From VRUE01 sp963807425 (GTDB lineage Bacteria > Actinomycetota > Thermoleophilia > Solirubrobacterales > 70-9), in assembly GCA_963807425.1 (NCBI GenBank), contig CAWEBZ010000009.1:1-64000 (forward strand): a stretch of DNA of 64,000 nt. Direction: 5' to 3'. Below, piece after piece: positions 8,062 to 15,237 of the stretch; position 1 is the first letter of the stretch; every line of letters starts with the position of its first letter. A program made the translations under genes and the position numbers. Under the pieces are notes generated by a model. It saw only the letters and a program-made list of their open reading frames with translations. It was not told where the DNA came from and searched no databases.

Positions 8062-8214
8062 GGCTCCTGCTCTCGGTTCGGGGACGGGAGGCAAGATTAT
8101 CGCCGGCCTCGATACCGGCGCCCTTCATACGAATTTCAACCTGCGAGTCATATATCCGTCCAGGTCCGTACGCTGGCCCACGAGACCGTGGAGGAGGTTG
8201 GCGACAGAGGAGGC

Positions 8215-8836
8215 GTGACGCGCACGTTCTCGCTCTTCCTCGCCATCGCTTCGCTGCTCGCCCTGGTGGTGGCTCCGGCTGCCTTCGCGACGGTCGGCCT
8301 CCACGGCCAGCGCACGATGGCGCAGCCCGAGCGACCTCTGCCAGCCAGTCCGCTTATCGCCCCGCTTGCCGCCTGTCCCGGCCAGAGCAGCCTTTCGGCC
8401 TCCGCCCCGGCCCAGGAAGAGACGATGCGCTGCATGACCGACTTCGCCCGTCGCCAGGCCGGGCTGGCAGGGCTCTCCGACGCCGAAGCCCTCGATCCTC
8501 GGCGCGCGAGAAGACGCTCGACATCCTGCGCTGCGACAGCTTCAGCCACTTCGCCTGCGGCCGTGAGTTCACCTACTGGATGAGGGAGACGGGCTACATC
8601 GCCGCCAGCTGCTGGCGGGCGGGCGAGAACCTCGCCTGGGGCGTCGGTGAGGAGGGCACGGTGCGCGCCATCTTCCGCGCCTGGATGCGCTCCCCCCTCC
8701 ACCGCCGCAACATCCTCGGCGGCTACAGCCAGATCGGCATCGGCGTCGAGGTCGGCACCTCGGTGGCCAGGCCGAAGCGCACGTCTGGACCCAACACTTC
8801 GGCTCCCACTGCGACCTGCCGACGACTCAGGCGTAG
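8215..8836 (+). CDS. Secreted CAP-domain (SCP/PR1-like) protein (frameshifted)
   Basis: A GTG start with an AGAGGAGG ribosome binding site opens a protein with a Sec signal peptide (FSLFLAIASLLALVVAPAAF). After a short spacer comes the CAP domain: MTDFARRQAGLAGLSDAEAL, TLDILRCDSFSHFACG, SCWRAGENLAWGVGEEG, RAWMRSPLHRRNIL (the conserved SxxHxxNIL-like element) and HVWTQHFGSHC at the C-terminus. Bacterial CAP proteins are extracellular, and their activity is mostly unknown. Two breaks (near 8505 and 8766) split the frame; repaired, it ends at the TAG at 8834-8836 and is about 206 aa. It is divergent from the acyl-CoA dehydrogenase. Confidence 0.78.
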
Positions 8837-8879
8837 AGACCGGCGACAGGCCGCTCGCGACCACTAGGGAAAGGCAAGG

Positions 8880-9440
8880 ATGGAGCAAGGGAACGCAGGC
8901 AGCGCGAAAAAAGACAGCAACCTTCGCCTGCGCCTCGTGGTGGCCGCGCTGCTCACGGTCGGGCTGATCCTCTGGGTGGTGCTGCGCGACGACGGTGACG
9001 ATTCGACGAGCAGCTCGAGCGGAGCGGAGATCGTCAGCGTCGACTCGCTGCGCGACACCGCCGCCGAGCAGGAGACACCGGTCTACTGGGCTGGCGAGCA
9101 AGAGGGCGCCGAGCTGGAGCTGAGCCAACCTGACGAGGACCGCACCTACGTGCGCTACCTGACGGGTGGAGCGGAGGCCGGCGACCCGAAACCCGACTTT
9201 CTCACCGTCGGCACCTACACCAATGTGGAAGCGGTGGCGGCACTACGGCAACGGGGCAACGAACCCGGCGGGGTGCTCAGCGAGGCCCCAGGCGGCGCCA
9301 CGGTCTACTTCAGCCGCGACCAGCCCCAGAGCGTCTATCTGGCCTATCCGGGAGTCGATGTCGAAATCGAGGTCTTCGACCCCGACGCCAAACGGGCGCT
9401 GCAGTTGGTCAACTCGGGTCAGATCGTCGACGCCGGCTGA
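8880..9440 (+). CDS. Single-pass membrane-anchored protein of unknown function
   Basis: This intact 186-aa protein has a short positively charged cytosolic N-terminus, one transmembrane helix (~residues 17-35, LRLVVAALLTVGLILWVVL), a Ser/Asp-rich linker (DDGDDSTSSSSG) and a ~140-aa extracytoplasmic domain. That domain has an alternating strand pattern (TYVRYLTGGAEAG, GGATVYFSRDQPQSVYLAYP) and no catalytic motif that I recognise. It starts 43 nt after the CAP gene on the same strand and may be cotranscribed with it. A terminator-like hairpin follows. Confidence 0.7.
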   Translation: MEQGNAGSAKKDSNLRLRLVVAALLTVGLILWVVLRDDGDDSTSSSSGAEIVSVDSLRDTAAEQETPVYWAGEQEGAELELSQPDEDRTYVRYLTGGAEAGDPKPDFLTVGTYTNVEAVAALRQRGNEPGGVLSEAPGGATVYFSRDQPQSVYLAYPGVDVEIEVFDPDAKRALQLVNSGQIVDAG

Positions 9441-9464
9441 GTCTCAGAGCCGGTCAAAACGAGA

Positions 9465-9496
9465 AACGGCGGCGAGGCTCTCGCCCCGCCGCCGTT
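9465..9496. terminator. Bidirectional terminator-like hairpin
   Basis: AACGGCGGCG (9465-9474) pairs with CGCCGCCGTT (9487-9496) around a 12-nt loop. It lies between the convergent membrane-anchored protein gene (+, ending 9440) and the collagen-like gene (-, ending 9530), with A and T residues flanking the stem on both sides, as expected of a shared Rho-independent terminator. Confidence 0.75.
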
Positions 9497-9529
9497 CAGG
9501 TTCCTCAGAGGTCCAGCAACAACTCTTGC

Positions 9530-11191
9530 CTATTTCGTTGGCACACAGATCGCGTAGGCAGTAACTGTGGCGCCTCCTCCACCCTCAGACGCATCCGGAT
9601 ACTGAGCGCGCCATCCCGTCGGCGTCTGCCCGGATGTGGCGAGCGGCCTGCTTCCGGCACTGAGCGTGCCCGAAACCGGAGCCGAGAGGGTCAGGTCATC
9701 GTCATGTTCATCGGTCTCGTTCGTGTTGCCGCCACCACCGATGGCGATGTCCGTACCTGTACACACAGCTGTGGCGGCTGAGCCGTTCGAAGCGGTCGCC
9801 GTCACAACGGTCGCGCTGGTGACACCGGCTGGGCCGGTGGCCCCGGTCGCGCCTTTTTCACCCTGTGGGCCCTGAGGTCCAACGGCACCTTTCTCGCCTT
9901 GCGGGCCTGCGGGGCCAACAGCACCCTGCGCGCCTTTCTCGCCCTGGGGGCCTGCCGGGCCAGCGGGACCTGCGGGGCCAGCAGCACCCTGCTCGCCTTT
10001 CTCACCCTGCGGGCCGGCGGCGCCAGTCTCGCCTTTCTCGCCTTGCGGGCCGGCGGGACCTACCTCACCTTTCTCGCCCTGGGGTCCAGCGACACCCTGC
10101 TCGCCTTTCTCGCCCTGGGGACCAGTTGCACCTTGCTCGCCTTTCTCACCTTGCGGGCCGGCGGCGCCAGTCTCGCCTTTCTCGCCTTTCTCGCCCTGCG
10201 GGCCTACCGGGCCAGCGGGACCTGCCGGGCCTGCCTCGCCTTTCTCACCTTGCGGGCCGGCAGCACCTTGCTCGCCTTTCTCGCCTTGCGGGCCGGCGGG
10301 TCCAGCGACACCTGCCTCGCCTTTCTCACCTTGCGGGCCAGCGGCACCCTGCTCGCCTTTCTCGCCTTGCGGGCCGGCGGGTCCAGCGACACCCTGCTCG
10401 CCTTTCTCACCTTGCGGGCCAGCGGCACCTTGCTCGCCTTTCTCACCCTGCGGGCCGGCGGGTCCAGCGACACCTGCCTCGCCTTTCTCGCCTTTCTCAC
10501 CCTGCGGGCCGGCGGCGCCAGTCTCGCCTTTCTCGCCTTGCGGGCCGGCGGGACCTACCTCACCTTTCTCGCCCTGGGGTCCAGCGACACCCTGCTCGCC
10601 TTTCTCGCCCTGAGGACCAGTTGCACCTTGCTCGCCTTTCTCACCTTGCGGGCCGGCAGCACCTTGCTCGCCTTTCTCACCCTGCGGGCCGGCGGGTCCA
10701 GCGACACCTGCCTCGCCTTTCTCGCCTTTCTCACCCTGCGGGCCCAGTGGGCCTTGCTGGCCCGGGCTACCCTGAGGTCCGGGGTCGCCCTGCGGGCCCG
10801 GATCGCCCTGGGGGCCTTGGGGGCCAACCGGCCCTTGCTCACCTGCGAGGCCTTTGTCACCCGCGGCGCCTTTTTCACCCTGGGCGCCAGTCGCGCCAGT
10901 GGCACCGGTCGCGCCACTGCCGGCTTCGATGCCAAGCACGCCCTGCGTGCTCGAGCCGGTCAGGACGAGGAGGCCGCGCTCGGTGTTGTTGCAGCGCGCT
11001 TTTGCGGAGACGAGGCGGATCGTGCCCTTGCCGAGACCGCTCTTCTTGACGCAGAGGTTCATCGAGCTGAGAGTTCCCGTCTGCGCCGCCTGGGCGGACG
11101 TCGAGACAGCCGACAGGCCGGCGAAGACCAGGCACATCGCGAATGCGAATGCCAGGTACCGCCAGCGGGAGGATGCGAATTGAGCAGTCAT
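9530..11191 (-). CDS. Secreted collagen-like (Gly-X-Y repeat) protein
   Basis: This intact 553-aa protein has a Sec signal peptide (residues ~1-36, WRYLAFAFAMCLVFAGLSAV), an N-terminal domain with two Cys (MNLCVKKSG...KARCNN), and ~115 uninterrupted Gly-X-Y triplets from about residue 93 to 440. The triplets are dominated by GPQGEKGEQGAAGP-type units, rich in GEK/GE(Q,A), which stabilise bacterial collagen helices without hydroxyproline. A ~100-aa C-terminal domain (ATVVTATASNGSAATAVCTG, ending VTAYAICVPTK) has two Cys and is a likely trimerisation or surface head. The ATG is preceded by AAGGAG. Such proteins form surface filaments. Part of the repeat region is a recent ~172-bp duplication. 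A two-gene operon is unlikely, as a terminator follows. Confidence 0.93.
   Translation of the reverse strand: MTAQFASSRWRYLAFAFAMCLVFAGLSAVSTSAQAAQTGTLSSMNLCVKKSGLGKGTIRLVSAKARCNNTERGLLVLTGSSTQGVLGIEAGSGATGATGATGAQGEKGAAGDKGLAGEQGPVGPQGPQGDPGPQGDPGPQGSPGQQGPLGPQGEKGEKGEAGVAGPAGPQGEKGEQGAAGPQGEKGEQGATGPQGEKGEQGVAGPQGEKGEVGPAGPQGEKGETGAAGPQGEKGEKGEAGVAGPAGPQGEKGEQGAAGPQGEKGEQGVAGPAGPQGEKGEQGAAGPQGEKGEAGVAGPAGPQGEKGEQGAAGPQGEKGEAGPAGPAGPVGPQGEKGEKGETGAAGPQGEKGEQGATGPQGEKGEQGVAGPQGEKGEVGPAGPQGEKGETGAAGPQGEKGEQGAAGPAGPAGPAGPQGEKGAQGAVGPAGPQGEKGAVGPQGPQGEKGATGATGPAGVTSATVVTATASNGSAATAVCTGTDIAIGGGGNTNETDEHDDDLTLSAPVSGTLSAGSRPLATSGQTPTGWRAQYPDASEGGGGATVTAYAICVPTK
9992..10658. repeat. 172-bp near-identical direct duplication inside the collagen-like gene
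   Basis: Bases 9992-10163 and 10487-10658 are near-identical, with one mismatch seen (GGGG versus GAGG, near 10119 and 10614). The offset is 495 bp, exactly 165 codons or 55 Gly-X-Y triplets, so the repeat stays in phase. On the + strand both copies run through CCGGCGGGACCTACCTCACC. Shorter 18- and 27-bp units repeat between them. The near-identity points to recent unequal recombination or slippage. Confidence 0.8.
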
Positions 11192-11331
11192 TTCCGGTGA
11201 ATCTCCTTACAGTTGAGCCACTTCTGGGCTGGGACGCCTCAGGGGGAAATCGGAGGCGAATCACCGGGGTAACGGCTTTGCACACCTGGCTCTTTTTCAG
11301 CCTTGACTCAAACACTTGTCCACGCTAAGCG

Positions 11332-12762
11332 TTATCGCTCAAGTATTTCCCGAGAAGTGATGGCTCCCAGGCAGTCGAAGGCAGCGAGCGGAGCCTCCGC
11401 CTTCAGCAGCATCTCCTCGAACTCTTCCTCCGGGTCGGAATCAACCACTATCGCCCCACCGGCGCCGACACTGGTCGAATCGTCATCGACGACGATCGTC
11501 CTGATCGTGACGCTGAGGTCGCAGCCGCCACCCAGCCCGAGGTATCCGATCGCCCCCGAGTAAACGCCCCTCGCCTCGCCCTCGAGCTCGTCGATGATCT
11601 CCATCGTCCGCTTCTTCGGAGCCCCTGTCATCGATCCAGGCGGAAAGCAGGCGCGGACGCAAGCGGCCGCTTCGACGTCTTCGCGCAAGCGGCCGCGCAC
11701 GATGGAGACCAGCTGGTGCACCGTCTCGTAGCTCTCGACTTTGCCCACCGCAGGCACCTGCACGCTGCCGATCTCGCAGACGATGCCGAGGTCGTTACGC
11801 AGCAGATCGACGATCGTCACGTTCTCGGCCCGGCTCTTCTCGTCCCCACTCAGCCGAGCCGCGAGGCGGATGTCCTCCGCGGCGGTCTCGCCGCGACGGC
11901 TGGTTCCCTTGATCGGCCTCGCCTCGACCCAGCGATCGCGGCCGATGGCGAGGAAGCGCTCGGGCGACGAGCTCAGCACCGAGAGCGCGCCGAAACGTAA
12001 GAAGGCCGCGAACGGCGCCGGGTTGACCCGGCGCAGCCTCCGGTACAGCTCCAGTGGGTCGGAGGCGATCCCGCCGATGACCTCGTTGGTCAGGCAGACC
12101 TCATAGGTCTCCCCAGCAAACAGACGGCGCTTGCAGGCCGCGATCTGCTCGAGGTAGCGCTCGCGAGAGCAGCGCAGGGATCGCTCGAGCGGTTCGCCGG
12201 CCCCCACCGGCTCCGGCTCGGCGAGAGGAGGCAAGGCGGCGAGGCGCCCCTGGGTCTGCTCCATCCACCTCTTCGACTCCTGCTCTCCGTCCGCCTCGGC
12301 GAGGCAGAGGAGATAGGTGTGGCCCTGCTCGTGATCGAAGACGACCAGGCGGTCGGCGAAGACGAAGGCTGCATCGGGCGTCGCTGCCTCATGGGTGGCG
12401 TCGCCGTCGCAGTCGGCCTTCAACTCGTAGCCGAAATAACCGGCAAAACCGCAATCGAAGTCGAACGGCAGCCCCTCGGAGAGATGGCGCATCCGCCGCT
12501 GCTCGCGGCCGAGGTAATCGAAGATCGATTCGCCGAGGACCTCGACCTCACCGTGCCGGTCGACGCGAACCTGGCCGGCGCCAACGTCATAGGTGACGAC
12601 CGTCGCGAGGGGGCCCTCGCTGTCGCCGATGAAGGAGAAACGACCGCGCTCTCCGGCGGCGCTGCTGTCCAGCCAGAAGGCGTATGGACTGGACCCATAG
12701 AGGTCGACGAAGGCTCGCTCCGCCTCGTAGGACAGGTCGATACGCCTTGCATGAAGCTGCAT
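11332..12762 (-). CDS. pabB: Aminodeoxychorismate synthase component I
   Basis: This intact 476-aa member of the chorismate-utilising enzyme family aminates chorismate to 4-amino-4-deoxychorismate for folate synthesis. The N-terminal Trp_syntI_N-type domain (~1-150) is followed by the catalytic domain: YEVCLTNEVIGGIASDPLEL, SSSPERFLAI, RPIKGTSRRG (the PIKGT lysine variant typical of aminodeoxychorismate synthase, versus PIAGT in anthranilate synthase), DEKSRAENVTIVDLLRNDLG, and FPPGSMTGAPKKRTMEIIDE. No glutamine amidotransferase domain is fused and no pabA is in the window. It is divergent from the pabC-like gene with only 19 bp between start codons, so their promoters must overlap each other's leader or coding start. 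Confidence 0.92.
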   Translation of the reverse strand: MQLHARRIDLSYEAERAFVDLYGSSPYAFWLDSSAAGERGRFSFIGDSEGPLATVVTYDVGAGQVRVDRHGEVEVLGESIFDYLGREQRRMRHLSEGLPFDFDCGFAGYFGYELKADCDGDATHEAATPDAAFVFADRLVVFDHEQGHTYLLCLAEADGEQESKRWMEQTQGRLAALPPLAEPEPVGAGEPLERSLRCSRERYLEQIAACKRRLFAGETYEVCLTNEVIGGIASDPLELYRRLRRVNPAPFAAFLRFGALSVLSSSPERFLAIGRDRWVEARPIKGTSRRGETAAEDIRLAARLSGDEKSRAENVTIVDLLRNDLGIVCEIGSVQVPAVGKVESYETVHQLVSIVRGRLREDVEAAACVRACFPPGSMTGAPKKRTMEIIDELEGEARGVYSGAIGYLGLGGGCDLSVTIRTIVVDDDSTSVGAGGAIVVDSDPEEEFEEMLLKAEAPLAAFDCLGAITSREILER

Positions 12763-12781
12763 AGCGTCAAAATAGCCCCAG

Positions 12782-13573
12782 ATGCCCGCCCCCTATCCCA
12801 ACCCGGACCGCGGCGTCTTCGAGACGATGCTCGTCCTTGGCGGCGACCCGGTCGAGCTGGACGCTCACCTGGAGCGACTCCGAGCCAGCCTCGATCTCCT
12901 CTACGACCTCGACTTGCCGGCAGCGACCAGAGCATCGATCCTGGCCCGCGCCCGAGGCATCGACCACGGGCGGCTGCGGGCTACCGCAACGCCAGCGCGA
13001 GACCGGCGGCTGGAGACCGCGATCTCAACGGCAGAGATCGAGAGCAGCGCCGTCTTCCCGTCCTGGCAGCAGGGGGTGACGCTGCGCAGCGTCGTCGTCG
13101 CCGGGGGGCTCGGTGCCCACAAGTGGGCCGATCGCGATCTGCTCGAGCGCGCCGAGATGGAAGCCTCCGCGATTCCGCTGCTCTTGGACAGCGACGGCGC
13201 GGTACTCGAGGCGGCGAAAGGAAACCTCTTCGTCGTAGACGGCGGTGCGCTGAGCACTCCCCCCACGGACGGACGCATCCTTCCCGGAGTAACTCGTCGG
13301 CGGGCGATCGAGGTCGCCCTCGAGGAGGGCATCGAGGTGCGCGAGGAGGAGCTGACGCTCGACGATCTGACCCGCGCCGAAGAGGTGTTCTTAACCGGCT
13401 CGGTGCGGGGCGTCGAGCCGGTCCGGTCGGTCGACGGGATGGAGCTCCCCTACGGCGGCGGGATCAGCGCACGGATCGCGGCGGGTTTGCGGCGTCGCTG
13501 GCTGGCGACACCCGAGCGGGAGGGCGCTCCAGCTCTCGCAGCCGCGCCACCAGCCGGTCTGCCCGCTCGCTGA
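12782..13573 (+). CDS. pabC: Class IV PLP aminotransferase, probable aminodeoxychorismate lyase
   Basis: This intact 263-aa protein of the D-amino-acid/branched-chain aminotransferase fold begins near RGVFETMLVLGGDPVELDAH (family RG.FET) and has GLGAHKWADRDLL, where Lys is the likely Schiff-base residue. The pyridoxal-phosphate contacts appear in LEAAKGNLFVVDGG, TPPTDGRILPGVTRRRAIE and EVFLTGSVRGVEPV. Being paired head-to-head with pabB, it most likely releases pyruvate from aminodeoxychorismate to give 4-aminobenzoate. Its last ~110 bp overlap the end of a convergent gene, and the low-complexity tail (ALAAAPPAGLPAR) may be extra. Confidence 0.85.
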   Translation: MPAPYPNPDRGVFETMLVLGGDPVELDAHLERLRASLDLLYDLDLPAATRASILARARGIDHGRLRATATPARDRRLETAISTAEIESSAVFPSWQQGVTLRSVVVAGGLGAHKWADRDLLERAEMEASAIPLLLDSDGAVLEAAKGNLFVVDGGALSTPPTDGRILPGVTRRRAIEVALEEGIEVREEELTLDDLTRAEEVFLTGSVRGVEPVRSVDGMELPYGGGISARIAAGLRRRWLATPEREGAPALAAAPPAGLPAR

Positions 13574-13864
13574 AGCCACGCAGGCTCTCGTCCTCGGGCC
13601 ACGGACGAAGCCGTGAGCGGACGCCACCCGTTCCTGCGCACCGAGCGCGGCGATGCTGGCCCGCTCGGCCAGCTCGGCCGCCCGGCGGGCCTGCTCGGCG
13701 GCGTCGAGCGCAGCGGCGCCGACCGTCATCACGGCGGCCTCGGAGGCACGCGCGGTCGCCAGCGCCTCGTCGATTCGAACGCTCCAGCTCGCTCGAGCAG
13801 CGGCGGGCGCGGCATGCTCGGGCAGCAGCCAGTCCTGCGTGCTGTCGCGCTCGCTGACGTCCAT
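13464..13864 (-). CDS. Small helical/coiled-coil hypothetical protein (frameshifted)
   Basis: The first ~90 residues (SVRIDEALATARASEAAVMT, AALDAAEQARRAAELAERAS) are Ala/Glu/Arg-rich and strongly helical. After a break near 13600 the other frame continues PEDESLRGFSERADRLVARL and RELERPPARVSP to a TGA at 13464-13466. Together they make a ~133-aa soluble helical protein without a known domain. It overlaps the 3' end of pabC on the other strand by ~110 bp, so one of the two ends may be wrong. It is divergent from the malyl-CoA lyase gene. Confidence that the gene is real is moderate. Confidence 0.45.
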
Positions 13865-13966
13865 CTACCCAAGGTACGTCGGCCGGGGGCTGAATTCCTC
13901 TGCCCCCCGAACGAGCAGTTCGATTAGATTTCGCCGCGACTGAGCGAACCGAACCCGAGGAGCAGC

Positions 13967-15019
13967 GTGAGAAACCCCAGAGACTTCTTCCAGCCGCAGG
14001 CGATCGGCGCCCCCGAGCCGCTGCGCGAGATCCCCGTCAAGCCCTCGCGGATGATCCACTTCCTCGACTTCTCCAACGAGAAGATGGTCGCAAAGGCGGC
14101 TGCGCATCGCAGAGAAGACCGACATCCTGCTCGGCAACCTCGAGGACGCGATCCCGGTCGACCGCAAGGAGGCCGCCCGCGCGGGCCTGGTGCAGGCCGC
14201 CAAGGAGTCCGACTTCGGCCAGACCGCGCTCTGGACCCGGGTCAACTCGCTGGAGAGCCCCTGGGTGCTCGACGACCTCACCACCCTGGTCACCGAGATC
14301 GGCGACCAGCTCGAGGTCGTGATGGTGCCCAAGGTCGAGGGCGCCTGGGACATCCACTACGTGGACCGCCTGCTCGCCCAGCTCGAGGCCAAGGCCGGGC
14401 TCGACCGGCCGATCCTGATCCACGCGATCCTCGAGACGGCCCAGGGCGTCGTCAACCTCGAGGAGATCGCCGCCGCCAGCCCGCGCATGCAGGGGATGAG
14501 CTTCGGCCCCGCCGACCTCGCCGCCTCGCGGCGGATGAAGACGACCCGCGTCGGCGGCGGCCACCCCGGCTACCGGGTGATGGAGGACCCAGCCGATCCC
14601 GAGAACCCCGAGGCCGACCGGGTCAGCGCCCAGCAGGACCTCTGGCACTACTCGATCGCCCGCATGGTCGATGCCTGCGCCGCGACCGGGATCCTGCCCT
14701 TCTACGGACCCTTCGGCGACATCAAGGACACGGCCGGCTGCGAGACCCAGTTCCGCGCCGCCTTCCTGATGGGCTGCGTCGGCGCCTGGTCGCTGCACCC
14801 GGTGCAGATCGACATCGCCAAGAAGGTCTTCAGCCCTCCCCCGAGGAGGTCAAGTTCGCCAAGAAGGTGCTGGAGGCGATCCCCGACGGGCGCGGCGTCC
14901 ACATGATCGACGGCAAGATGCAGGACGACGCCACCTGGAAGCAGTGCAAGGTGATGGTCGAGCTGGCCGAGATGCTGGCCGCCAAGGATCCCGAGCTGGC
15001 CGAGACATACGGCTTCTAG
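13967..15019 (+). CDS. mcl1: HpcH/HpaI-CitE family lyase, probable L-malyl-CoA/beta-methylmalyl-CoA lyase (frameshifted)
   Basis: The ~350-aa protein reads RNPRDFFQPQAIGAPEPLRE and PSRMIHFLDFSNEKMVAKAA, then in a second frame LLGNLEDAIPVDRKEAAR, VVMVPKVEGAWDIHYVDRLL and LIHAILETAQGVVNLEEIAA (the conserved Glu of the Mg2+ site), MSFGPADLAASRRMKTTRVG and GPFGDIKDTAGCETQF. It then returns to the first frame for EEVKFAKKVLEAIPDGRGVH. Breaks lie near 14100 and 14838. This is the CitE-like TIM-barrel lyase group of the ethylmalonyl-CoA pathway, which cleaves beta-methylmalyl-CoA to propionyl-CoA and glyoxylate and acts on malyl-CoA. With ecm, ccr, MaoC and the dehydrogenase nearby, this role is well supported. 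Confidence 0.85.
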   Translation: MRNPRDFFQPQAIGAPEPLREIPVKPSRMIHFLDFSNEKMVAKAAAHRREDRHPARQPRGRDPGRPQGGRPRGPGAGRQGVRLRPDRALDPGQLAGEPLGARRPHHPGHRDRRPARGRDGAQGRGRLGHPLRGPPARPARGQGRARPADPDPRDPRDGPGRRQPRGDRRRQPAHAGDELRPRRPRRLAADEDDPRRRRPPRLPGDGGPSRSREPRGRPGQRPAGPLALLDRPHGRCLRRDRDPALLRTLRRHQGHGRLRDPVPRRLPDGLRRRLVAAPGADRHRQEGLQPSPEEVKFAKKVLEAIPDGRGVHMIDGKMQDDATWKQCKVMVELAEMLAAKDPELAETYGF

Positions 15020-15072
15020 ACCGCTCAAAAGTAGTAAGACCTGACTGATTGCCCGATTCACCGTTCCTTTTA

Positions 15073-15131
15073 GTGAACCGCTGCACGTATTTCCAGGTAA
15101 AGCAAGTTCCCGCGCAATTTCGTGAACCGCT
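15073..15131. promoter_or_regulatory. Direct repeats upstream of the polysaccharide operon
   Basis: The 219-bp gap between mcl1 and the first polysaccharide gene holds two exact copies of GTGAACCGCT (15073-15082 and 15122-15131), 49 bp apart start to start. Inverted and partial relatives are nearby (ATTCACCGTTC at 15056, GTTCACTAAA at 15201). The region is less GC-rich than the flanking genes. I read it as the promoter/operator region of the locus starting at 15238; the bound factor is unknown. Confidence 0.45.
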
Positions 15132-15237
15132 AACGTGATCGCGGGCGGCTGCCGATAGGGGGAGGAACAGGAATCGGCGCTCTCAAAAAGATGCGAAATC
15201 GTTCACTAAACACCACCAAAAGGCACTCCCCCCTCCC

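Noticed and set aside
6127..8583. An 818-codon plus-strand frame across the SCP2 and acyl-CoA dehydrogenase genes
   Set aside because: It is antisense to two well-recognised genes. Only its last part, from the GTG at 8215, is real coding sequence (the CAP protein).
9992..10658. CRISPR-like regular repeats
   Set aside because: The repeats are in-frame Gly-X-Y codon repeats without unique spacers of fixed length, and no cas genes are near.
9865..11200. Long Leu/Arg-rich open frames antisense to the collagen-like gene
   Set aside because: They mirror the Gly-X-Y repeat on the other strand; the minus-strand frame has a signal peptide, ribosome binding site and meaningful repeats.
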